The notes beneath the pieces were generated by a model. It made no database searches. It saw only the letters and a list, made by a program, of their open reading frames with translations, and was not told the DNA's origin. Made by a program: the position numbers and the translations under genes. This document shows, piece after piece, positions 5,408 to 10,831 of a stretch of DNA of 10,831 bases. Source of the stretch: an uncultured bacterium. GTDB taxonomy: Bacteria > Bacteroidota > Bacteroidia > Bacteroidales > Muribaculaceae. The stretch lies in the NCBI GenBank assembly GCA_946184715.1, contig CAMHGU010000060.1:1-10831 (forward strand), written 5' to 3'. Every line of letters begins with the position of its first letter. Position 1 is the first letter of the stretch.

Positions 5408-6862
5408 ATGGAAGTTAAAGATTTACAACCGAAACAAGTGTTCGAAATTTTCGACCAGATTACCAAGGTGCCTCGTCCGTCGAAGAAAGAGGCCAAAATC
5501 CGTCAGTTCCTACTTGACTTCGCAGCCGCTCACGGCATCGCTTGCAAGACCGACGCCATCGGCAACGTGCGGATGTGGATACCGGCCACACCGGGCCACG
5601 AGAACGCCAAGCGCATTGCGCTTCAGGGCCATATGGACATGGTGGCCGAGAAGAACAGCGATGTGGAGCACGACTTTGAGAACGACCCGATTGAGACCGT
5701 CGTGGATGGCGAATGGGTACGCGCCAAAGGCACCACTCTCGGCGCCGACAACGGCATCGGTGTAGCCGCCGCGCTGGCCGCACTCACCGACAAGGAGCTG
5801 GTACACGGCCCGCTGAGCGCCCTGTTTACCGTCGATGAGGAAACCGCCCTCACCGGTGCCACCAACCTCGGCGAAGGGATGATTGAAGCCGATATCCTCC
5901 TAAACCTCGACTCAGAGGAGGAGGCCGAAATGTGCATAGGGTGTGCCGGCGGTATCGACACCACCTGCACGTTCAAATACACCCCCACCGAAGCACCGGC
6001 CGACTACGTTTATTTCCGCATTGACTTCAAGGGGATGCAAGGCGGCCACTCCGGGACCGACATCAACGTGGGGCGCGCGTGTGCCAACAAGATTCTGGTG
6101 CGCTTCATCTGGAGCTTGATGCAGGACGGCGACGTGGCCATAGCCGAGCTTCACGGCGGTAACCTTCGCAACGCCATCGCCCGCGAAGCCGGAGCCGTAA
6201 TCGGTGTGCCCGCCGCGCGCAAAGAGGAGCTGAGCACGAAGCTCAACGCCTACATTGCCGACATCACTGCCGAATATCACGGTGTGGAGAATATCGTGAC
6301 CACTATCGAATCGGTTGCTACGCCCTCGAAAGTCATCGACACCGACACTGCCACCCGCGTGGTACGCGCCCTCTACAGCGCGCCTCACGGCGTCATCTCT
6401 ATGAGCCGCGACATCGAAGGCCTTGTAGAGACCTCCACCAACCTTGCCTCGGTGAAGATGCAGCCCAACAATGAGATTCTCGTGACCACGTCACAGCGCA
6501 GCTCGGTAGAGAGCCGTAAATACGACATCGCCAATCAGGTGGAAGCCCTGTTTACGCTTGCCGGCGCCACCGTCACCCACGGCGACGGCTACCCCGGCTG
6601 GACTCCCAATCCCGATTCCGAGATTCTCAAGCTCTCGATTAAGGCCTACGAAGACCTCTACGGCATCACGCCGAGCGCCATCGCGCTTCACGCCGGCCTT
6701 GAGTGCGGCTACTTCAGCGGCCTCTACCCCGACCTCGACATGGTATCGTTCGGCCCGACGCTTCGCGACGTACATTCGCCCAAGGAGCGGATGCACATTC
6801 CCGCAGTGGAGAAGTTCTGGAACCATCTGCGCCGAATCATCGAGATGGTGGCCAAAGCCTAA
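5408..6862 (+). CDS. pepD: Aminoacyl-histidine dipeptidase (cytosol non-specific dipeptidase, M20C)
   Basis: PepD is a cytoplasmic di-metal dipeptidase that cleaves dipeptides such as Xaa-His for amino-acid recycling. The 484-residue length is typical. The M20 catalytic domain is interrupted by a lid/dimerisation domain (about 190-390) containing QGGHSGTDINVGRA (211-224). Expected zinc ligands are H75 (GHMDM), D114 (GADNG), E145, D168 (NLDSEE) and H456 (DVHSPKE). The catalytic residues are D77 and E144 (VDEETALTGA). All are present, and their spacing matches my memory of the Vibrio enzyme (H80, D82, D119, E149, E150, D173, H461) with a constant shift of five. The ATG is preceded by an AT-rich leader without a strong Shine-Dalgarno sequence. 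It has its own -7 box and a strong terminator after the stop, so it is probably monocistronic. Confidence 0.97.
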   Translation: MEVKDLQPKQVFEIFDQITKVPRPSKKEAKIRQFLLDFAAAHGIACKTDAIGNVRMWIPATPGHENAKRIALQGHMDMVAEKNSDVEHDFENDPIETVVDGEWVRAKGTTLGADNGIGVAAALAALTDKELVHGPLSALFTVDEETALTGATNLGEGMIEADILLNLDSEEEAEMCIGCAGGIDTTCTFKYTPTEAPADYVYFRIDFKGMQGGHSGTDINVGRACANKILVRFIWSLMQDGDVAIAELHGGNLRNAIAREAGAVIGVPAARKEELSTKLNAYIADITAEYHGVENIVTTIESVATPSKVIDTDTATRVVRALYSAPHGVISMSRDIEGLVETSTNLASVKMQPNNEILVTTSQRSSVESRKYDIANQVEALFTLAGATVTHGDGYPGWTPNPDSEILKLSIKAYEDLYGITPSAIALHAGLECGYFSGLYPDLDMVSFGPTLRDVHSPKERMHIPAVEKFWNHLRRIIEMVAKA

Positions 6863-6877
6863 AGCCTCTAATAATAT

Positions 6878-6926
6878 AAGGTATGGAATCGAGAGCCGTG
6901 GCGGCTCTATTCCATACCTTTTTTTT
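6878..6926 (+). terminator. Strong intrinsic terminator after pepD
   Basis: A 12-base outer stem (AAGGTATGGAAT, 6878-6889, with 6909-6920) continues, after an unpaired CG at 6890-6891, into a 7-base inner stem (AGAGCCG / CGGCTCT) with loop TGG. Eight T residues follow at 6919-6926. It begins 16 bases after the pepD stop. Confidence 0.93.
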
Positions 6927-6944
6927 AATCATAACCATTCAACC

Positions 6945-7739
6945 ATGAGAACCTATAGAACGCTGTTTATAATCACTACGATGATAGCCATCGGCATCGT
7001 GGGCTGCTCGCAGAAGCCGGCCGACGGCACCGCGGTCGCGGCCGTCCTTGACAGTGCCACAGTGGCCGTCCTTGACAGTGCCGCCGTAGCCGTGGCCGAC
7101 AGCGCCGTCGTGGTCGCTGCCACCGACAGCCTCGCCGCCACGCCCGACGACGCCGACCGCTACAGCAAGCTCACCGATGCCGACTTCAGCAAGGTGGCCG
7201 ATGAGCTCGGCGTGGAGGTGGCGGCGCTCAGAGCCGTGGTGGAGATTGAGGCCGGCCGCGAGCAGACCGGCTTCGTCGCACCCGGCAAGCCCGTCATCAA
7301 CTTCGACCGCTCAGTGTTTCGGCGCAACCTCAGCAAGGCCGGCATCGCCACCGGCAAGTACAAAGGTAACGCGGCGCTGGGCGGAGGCAACGCCCGTAAA
7401 ACCGGCTATGCCAACGCTCAGTGGGCACGCCTTGAGGCCGGTCGCCTTATCGACCGCGACATTGCCAACAAATCGACCTTCTGGGGAATGTTTCAGATAG
7501 GCGGCTTCAACTGGCACAAGTGCGGCTGCAAGAGCGTGGAGGAGTTTGTGGAGAAGATGTGCTACTCCGAGGAGAGCCAGCTGGAGCTGATGGCCGAGTT
7601 TATGAAGAGCACCGGCCTGGTGAAGCACCTGAAGAACCACAACTGGCGGCAGTTTGCGCTCATCTACAACGGTCCGAGCGGGCTACGCCGCGGCTACCAC
7701 ACCCGTCTGGCCCGCGCCTACGCCAAATACAAGAGATAG
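6945..7739 (+). CDS. Lipoprotein with N-acetylmuramidase-like domain
   Basis: This is a predicted outer-envelope lipoprotein that may cut peptidoglycan glycan strands. From the ATG at 6945 it is 264 residues. A signal ends in lipobox IVGC (C21). An Ala/Val/Asp-rich linker with 8-residue repeats follows (about 30-65), then a domain resembling the phage-type N-acetylmuramidase family (PF11860) at about 75-262. Family-like blocks are AALRAVVEIEAG with likely catalytic E102, GKPVINFDR (114-122), FWGMFQIGGFNW (179-190), EEFVEKM (199-205) and YNGP (241-244). Relatives usually have VESGG and FERH; here IEAGR and FDRS replace them, so activity should not be assumed. The frame stays open far into pepD, but the lipoprotein signal fixes the start. 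The gene lies 18 bases after the pepD terminator and has no clear promoter of its own. It may be an endolysin-derived housekeeping hydrolase. Confidence 0.85.
   Translation: MRTYRTLFIITTMIAIGIVGCSQKPADGTAVAAVLDSATVAVLDSAAVAVADSAVVVAATDSLAATPDDADRYSKLTDADFSKVADELGVEVAALRAVVEIEAGREQTGFVAPGKPVINFDRSVFRRNLSKAGIATGKYKGNAALGGGNARKTGYANAQWARLEAGRLIDRDIANKSTFWGMFQIGGFNWHKCGCKSVEEFVEKMCYSEESQLELMAEFMKSTGLVKHLKNHNWRQFALIYNGPSGLRRGYHTRLARAYAKYKR
7040..7106 (+). repeat. 24-base tandem repeat coding the lipoprotein linker
   Basis: GGCCGTCCTTGACAGTGCC occurs exactly at 7040-7058 and 7064-7082. A diverged third copy at 7088-7106 matches at 13 of 19 positions. The period is 24 bases, in frame, giving AVLDSATV, AVLDSAAV, AVADSAVV. 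Confidence 0.85.
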
Positions 7740-8639
7740 TCAGCTGCCGGCGCGATGTCGCCAGAGCTGCCAGCTGTTGATTCCGTTCTGCCACAGGATA
7801 TAGGCGCCCGGAGCTATCGAGGCCGTGGGGTCGAGATAGGTGAGCGCAATCCAGAGGGCAAGAATGGTGTTTTTCTGGCCGAGAGCTTGGCCGCCGGCCA
7901 CGGCATCGCCCCAACGGCGACCTATGCGGCGCCCGATGGCAAACTGCGCCAGGCACACCGCCAGCGAGCCGCCCATCAGCAGCGCCAGCCGCAGCGTGGA
8001 GTGCTCATCGGAGTTGAACAAAAACGCCACGGCGTTACCCATCACAATCAGCAGCCCTACAGCCCAGAGGTAGAACGAGATAGTCTGGTGCCCGGCGATG
8101 GCGCGATGAGCGCGCGGCATCAGCCATCGCATCAGCTCAGCCGCCACGATAGGCCCGATGAGCAGCGGCGACACCTGCCAAGCAATCTTCAACGCAGCCG
8201 GGCCGAATTCCATCGTCTTACCACCCACGAGCGGCAAGAACAGCGGCGCCGCCAGCGTGAACAGCAGCAGGCTCAGCAGCGAGTAGCCCAGCAGCCTCTC
8301 TATGGAGCCGCCGAGCATCGACGTGATGACCGGAGCCGCCGTAGCCGTACAGATAAACACGCAGAGGAACACCCCTTGAGCCGCGATGTCGTCAATAAGC
8401 CAAAACGCCCCGTAGGCAACCCACGCCAGTCCCCACTGCACCGCTGCGAGCGCGTAGTGGAATCCCGTGAGCTTCATCTTGCGCCAGTCAGCGCGGCAGA
8501 ACGCCACCGTGAGCATCACGAAAAGCAGTATCGGCGTCAAGAAGCCGATGTAGTGAATCACATCGTGAAAGGCTATGCCTGCGAGCATAGCCGCCGGCAG
8601 CACCAGCGGGCGAAGGCGGCGGGTCAACTCGGTGCTCAC
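7740..8639 (-). CDS. BASS-family (bile acid:sodium symporter-like) transporter
   Basis: This is an integral inner-membrane protein of 299 residues with about ten hydrophobic segments. It fits the BASS fold of secondary transporters for organic anions. Two conserved, probably discontinuous helix regions are visible: TATAAPVITSMLGG (98-111) and GQKNTILALWIAL (254-266), followed by SIAPGAYILWQN (274-285). The substrate cannot be read from sequence; bile acids, keto acids and other anions are all used in the family. The start is a GTG that overlaps the stop of the WG-repeat gene in a GTGA arrangement (4 bases), indicating translational coupling. An internal ATG at residue 18 would cut into the first hydrophobic segment. 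The 3' end abuts the muramidase gene on the opposite strand with no spacer and no visible terminator. Confidence 0.85.
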   Translation of the reverse strand: MSTELTRRLRPLVLPAAMLAGIAFHDVIHYIGFLTPILLFVMLTVAFCRADWRKMKLTGFHYALAAVQWGLAWVAYGAFWLIDDIAAQGVFLCVFICTATAAPVITSMLGGSIERLLGYSLLSLLLFTLAAPLFLPLVGGKTMEFGPAALKIAWQVSPLLIGPIVAAELMRWLMPRAHRAIAGHQTISFYLWAVGLLIVMGNAVAFLFNSDEHSTLRLALLMGGSLAVCLAQFAIGRRIGRRWGDAVAGGQALGQKNTILALWIALTYLDPTASIAPGAYILWQNGINSWQLWRHRAGS

Positions 8640-10186
8640 AGCTCAAAGGTAAAGGTAAGATCGGTTCCCACTTTCTCATATACGCAGCGGCGTCCGGCAA
8701 TCGTGACCTCACGGCGCTCACTGCCGCCATCGCTGTCGATGCCGAGGCGGCTGAGGAGGGCTCGCGCCAGAGCGGCGTGGTTCTCCTCGGCGTGGTCGTA
8801 GAGCTGCGCCACTACGGTAATCGACGAGCAGCGCGCGTCGCGCACCACACGGCCAGCGCCATCGGTGAATCGGCCATCAACAATCAGGTCGATATTGACG
8901 TAGTTGCCCACCGATAGCCCCATCACAAACACATACTTGGTGGCGAAAGTGTCGTAGTTGATATTATCACGCTTGGCAATCATCTCCACCGTGGCATCCC
9001 AGGGGATTACCACGACACGCTCGGGCGTGATATGGCTCAGAATGGCGTCGGCCACCCCCTCGGCCGAGAAAGCGTCGTCGGTAATTTCGGTTATTGCCGA
9101 GCGCTCATCGATAGGCTGAATATAGCGGCAGAAACGCGGACGGCCGCCGGCGGCAAGACCCTCCTCAGTGATAAGGATAGAGTGGTAGTCGCCTGGGGTG
9201 TCGGCCTCATCGAGCGCCACTGCCGCCGTGCCGCCGTTGAACCCCGATGCCATCACGTAGCTCGGCTCTATCATCCAGCGCCCTTCGCTATCGACGTAGC
9301 CCCACGCCGTGCCGTCGTAGGCCGGCAGCAACGAGGGCGAGTCAGAGGGGTTGATAATCTTCAGATTGTTGTCGCGGTAGAGCCAGCGGTGGGCGCGGGC
9401 ATCGTAGATATGCGTGCCCTTGCCGTTTTCGCGCTCACAACCGAAAAGGCCGTGGCCGAGGTCGTCGATGTCGAAAAACTCTATGGGTAAGAGCTCGTGG
9501 CCCTGCGCGTCGACAAGTCCGGCCATCAGGCCCTCGGGCGTACTCATTTGCGCCACGGCCAAATCGGTGGCGTGGTCGCAGAGCAGAATCACGTCGTAGC
9601 GCGCCGGCACGGTGATAGTGCCGGTGAGGTCCATCAGGCCCGTGAGCTGAGTGTAGCGGTCTTTGAACGATAGACGCCCGCCGTCCAGCTCGCCGGTAAT
9701 CAGATAGCGCCCGTTGTGGTCAAGGCCGTCGGTAATCATAGTGCCATCATAGGTAAGCAGCGAGGTAGCGCCGTTGAGCGCTGTGCGAATCACGTGGCCC
9801 TGAGGCGTAACCAGCATCGTGCCGCTGCCGAGCGAGCCTACGCGCGTGCCCGTGGTGTCGATAATCTCCACCGGCCCGTCGGGCGCCACCACAAAGGCGC
9901 GCCCATCGTAGAAATTAGTCACCTGCTTATATCGAAGCGGGACCGCGAGCGAACCGTTGCGGTCGATAAATCCCCACGAACCGAGCACGCTTACGGCCGC
10001 GCGCCCGTCGTAGAAGGGGCGAGCTTCGTCGTAGATGTCGTTGATGGCCTTGAAGCCGCTCTCGGCGGCGATGTAGCCCCAGCGGTCGCCCTCGATGCGA
10101 GCCGGATAGAGCGAAGTGTCGAGCACGTGGGCCGCAGCCAGAAGCGATGTCATTGCCACGAGGGTGGCGAGTATAGGTTTTCTCAT
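8636..10186 (-). CDS. Secreted WG-repeat protein
   Basis: WG-repeat proteins build beta-strand arrays of unknown function and are common in Bacteroidetes. From the ATG at 10184-10186 the protein has 516 residues; a TTG three codons earlier is possible but less likely. An N-terminal Sec signal (RKPILATLVAMTSLLAAA) lacks a lipobox Cys, so the protein is exported but not lipidated. Repeat units are seen at WGYIA (36-40), WGFIDRNGSLAVP (71-83), a diverged GLMDLTGTITVPARY (183-197), AGLVDAQGHELLP (222-234) and WGYVDSEGRWMIEP (295-308). Residues from about 355 to 516 are not WG repeats and I do not recognise them; they include IPWDATVEMIAKRDNINYDT (394-413). It lies 13 bases after yraN and overlaps the transporter gene by 4 bases, forming one operon. 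Its role and localisation beyond export are unknown. Confidence 0.85.
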   Translation of the reverse strand: MRKPILATLVAMTSLLAAAHVLDTSLYPARIEGDRWGYIAAESGFKAINDIYDEARPFYDGRAAVSVLGSWGFIDRNGSLAVPLRYKQVTNFYDGRAFVVAPDGPVEIIDTTGTRVGSLGSGTMLVTPQGHVIRTALNGATSLLTYDGTMITDGLDHNGRYLITGELDGGRLSFKDRYTQLTGLMDLTGTITVPARYDVILLCDHATDLAVAQMSTPEGLMAGLVDAQGHELLPIEFFDIDDLGHGLFGCERENGKGTHIYDARAHRWLYRDNNLKIINPSDSPSLLPAYDGTAWGYVDSEGRWMIEPSYVMASGFNGGTAAVALDEADTPGDYHSILITEEGLAAGGRPRFCRYIQPIDERSAITEITDDAFSAEGVADAILSHITPERVVVIPWDATVEMIAKRDNINYDTFATKYVFVMGLSVGNYVNIDLIVDGRFTDGAGRVVRDARCSSITVVAQLYDHAEENHAALARALLSRLGIDSDGGSERREVTIAGRRCVYEKVGTDLTFTFEL

Positions 10187-10199
10187 ATCGGTCAATGTT

Positions 10200-10568
10200 T
10201 CAATATGTTCGTAATGGCGGATAGAAAGCGTCGGGGAAATGCTCGATGACGTAATCGGAGGGCGTGCCCACGATTGTGATGACGTCGAATTGCACCGGCA
10301 TCACAATCTCGGCCTGCGCCATATAAGCGCGGGCGGCCTTGACGAGGTTAGCAATCTTCTTGCCGGTGATGGAGAGCAGCGGGTCAACATAGTTGTCGCT
10401 GCGCGTCTTCACCTCCACAATCACCAGATTGGCATCGAGCTGCGCCACGATGTCGATTTCGTCGTGGCCCACGCGCCAATTGGTCTCGCGGATGGTGTAC
10501 CCCTTTTTCATAAGGTACTCACTGGCGATGCGCTCGCCCTCTTCTCCGAGTAGGTTATGCTGTGCCAT
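10200..10568 (-). CDS. yraN: YraN/UPF0102 family nuclease-fold protein
   Basis: YraN proteins are small, widely conserved proteins with a restriction-endonuclease-like (Holliday-junction-resolvase-like) fold whose physiological role is unsettled. The 122-residue length is typical. The nuclease-like core is visible: GEEGERIASEYLMKKGY (8-24), NWRVGHDEIDIVA (30-42) and LVIVEVKTRS (48-57). The likely active-site set is E12, D39, E52 and K54. The C-terminal part has FDVITI (94-99), another conserved strand. AGAAG lies directly before the ATG. A textbook Bacteroidetes promoter precedes it, and it leads the operon with the WG-repeat and transporter genes. The family call is firm. Nuclease activity is an inference from conserved residues. 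Confidence 0.95.
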   Translation of the reverse strand: MAQHNLLGEEGERIASEYLMKKGYTIRETNWRVGHDEIDIVAQLDANLVIVEVKTRSDNYVDPLLSITGKKIANLVKAARAYMAQAEIVMPVQFDVITIVGTPSDYVIEHFPDAFYPPLRTY

Positions 10569-10594
10569 CTTCTTGAGCTATGATTTCACCATCA

Positions 10595-10625
10595 CAAAGA
10601 TAGCACAACCCCGCCGCATCACAAA
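10595..10625 (-). promoter_or_regulatory. Promoter of the yraN operon
   Basis: The minus strand reads TTTG (10625-10622), exactly 19 bases, then TATCTTTG (10602-10595), matching the Bacteroidetes housekeeping consensus at both elements. The predicted start is near 10589, about 20 bases before the ATG. The -33 element is part of the 20-base palindrome. Confidence 0.85.
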
Positions 10626-10642
10626 ATCCGGCGCCGGATTTT
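10623..10642. promoter_or_regulatory. 20-base perfect palindrome overlapping the yraN -33 element
   Basis: AAAATCCGGC followed directly by its reverse complement GCCGGATTTT. It covers three of the four -33 bases of the yraN promoter, so a bound dimer should block that promoter. No regulator is encoded next to it within the window. Confidence 0.6.
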
Positions 10643-10657
10643 CGGCAAAACGGTCTT

Positions 10658-10694
10658 GCGTTAAAATAGTGCCAATATTGGCAATTTTTTACGC
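10658..10694. repeat. Imperfect 37-base inverted repeat with perfect 14-base core
   Basis: The core TGCCAATATTGGCA (10670-10683) is a perfect palindrome. Flanking GCGTtAAAA and TTTTtACGC extend the symmetry. A-rich and T-rich flanks on the two sides could make it a weak bidirectional terminator, or it may be a second operator between the divergent promoters. Confidence 0.55.
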
Positions 10695-10719
10695 TAAGCG
10701 AAGCGGCTGACTGCCACGA

Positions 10720-10751
10720 TTTGCGTAAACAAGCGAAAATCACTACCTTTG
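10720..10751 (+). promoter_or_regulatory. Promoter of the right-edge gene
   Basis: TTTG (10720-10723), 20 bases, then TACCTTTG (10744-10751), a full match to both Bacteroidetes elements. The predicted start is near 10758, about 42 bases before the ATG at 10800. Confidence 0.85.
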
Positions 10752-10773
10752 CGAGCTGACTTCTAATCAGGAA

Positions 10774-10803
10774 ATGCCAAATAACCTTTTCATAACATTA
10801 TGA
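10774..10803 (+). CDS. Possible 9-codon leader ORF
   Basis: ATG at 10774 is preceded by AGGA three bases upstream and encodes MPNNLFITL. Its stop TGA (10801-10803) overlaps the ATG of the next gene in an ATGA arrangement. It lies inside the predicted leader of that gene. It may couple translation or be chance. Confidence 0.3.
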   Translation: MPNNLFITL

Positions 10804-10831
10804 GCTTCAGAAGAATCATCTCAATCCTGGC
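10800..10831 (+). CDS. N-terminal fragment of a gene running off the right edge
   Basis: Ten codons are visible (MSFRRIISIL), basic then hydrophobic like the start of a signal peptide or membrane anchor. The call rests mainly on the excellent promoter 49 bases upstream. The product cannot be identified from the visible part. Confidence 0.55.
   Translation, partial: MSFRRIISIL

Noticed and set aside
6558..6944. N-terminal extension of the muramidase frame into pepD
   Set aside because: The extension lies wholly over pepD and its terminator in another frame. The lipoprotein signal starting at 6945 marks the true N terminus.
8644..8651. TACCTTTG -7-like sequence at the end of the WG-repeat gene
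   Set aside because: It is part of the codons for the TFTF end of that protein and lies so close to the transporter GTG that the transcript would be leaderless. The operon overlap explains expression better.
7755..8801. Long plus-strand open frame (348 codons) opposite the transporter and WG-repeat genes
   Set aside because: Its product is Arg/Gln/His-rich with no domain and no promoter. The opposite strand encodes a convincing membrane protein and a signal-bearing WG protein, so this is an antisense shadow in GC-rich coding DNA.

Overview
The window reads as chromosomal DNA of a member of the Bacteroidales, most likely a gut lineage near Muribaculaceae or Bacteroides. The family-level placement is inference. 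The clearest sign is the promoter grammar. Almost every gap upstream of a gene carries a TAnnTTTG -7 box, and two of these have a TTTG -33 element at the ideal 19-20 base spacing. Shine-Dalgarno sequences are mostly weak. The gene families (M20C dipeptidase, YraN, OmpH/Skp-like lipoprotein, WG-repeat protein, BASS transporter) fit the same phylum. No rRNA, tRNA, CRISPR array or insertion sequence was seen.

Left part (1-4283, all minus strand). Read in the direction of transcription, this runs: an OmpH/Skp-like lipoprotein; a hairpin; the GTPase HflX; a PhoB/OmpR-type response regulator; its PhoR-type sensor kinase, overlapping the regulator by 23 bases; and the first 40 codons of an unidentified acidic protein that starts one base after the kinase stop. 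The regulator has its own -7 box, preceded by an 11-base-period direct repeat resembling a Pho box, which suggests phosphate-linked autoregulation.

Middle (4284-6926). A 297-base divergent region holds the Skp-like gene promoter on one side and a toxin-antitoxin promoter on the other. Between them lie duplicated G/C-tract 11-mers, three 9-base iterons and a perfect 8+8 inverted repeat that looks like an operator. The plus-strand pair that follows is a HigB/Gp49-like toxin and an XRE antitoxin. Next comes pepD (aminoacyl-histidine dipeptidase), with every expected metal and catalytic residue, closed by a very strong intrinsic terminator.

Right part (6927-10831). A lipoprotein with an N-acetylmuramidase-like domain starts only 18 bases after the pepD terminator. 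It ends directly against an oppositely oriented operon with no spacer. That minus-strand operon is yraN, a secreted WG-repeat protein and a BASS-family transporter, with a 13-base gap and a 4-base overlap between genes. At the far right the yraN promoter faces a plus-strand promoter. Two palindromes lie between them, followed by a possible 9-codon leader ORF and the first 10 codons of a new gene.

Most of the window is ordinary core genome. The parts that deserve a second look are the regulatory intergenic regions, the muramidase lipoprotein behind a terminator, and the WG-repeat protein with an unrecognised C-terminal region. I found no clear evidence of a wholly new multi-gene system.
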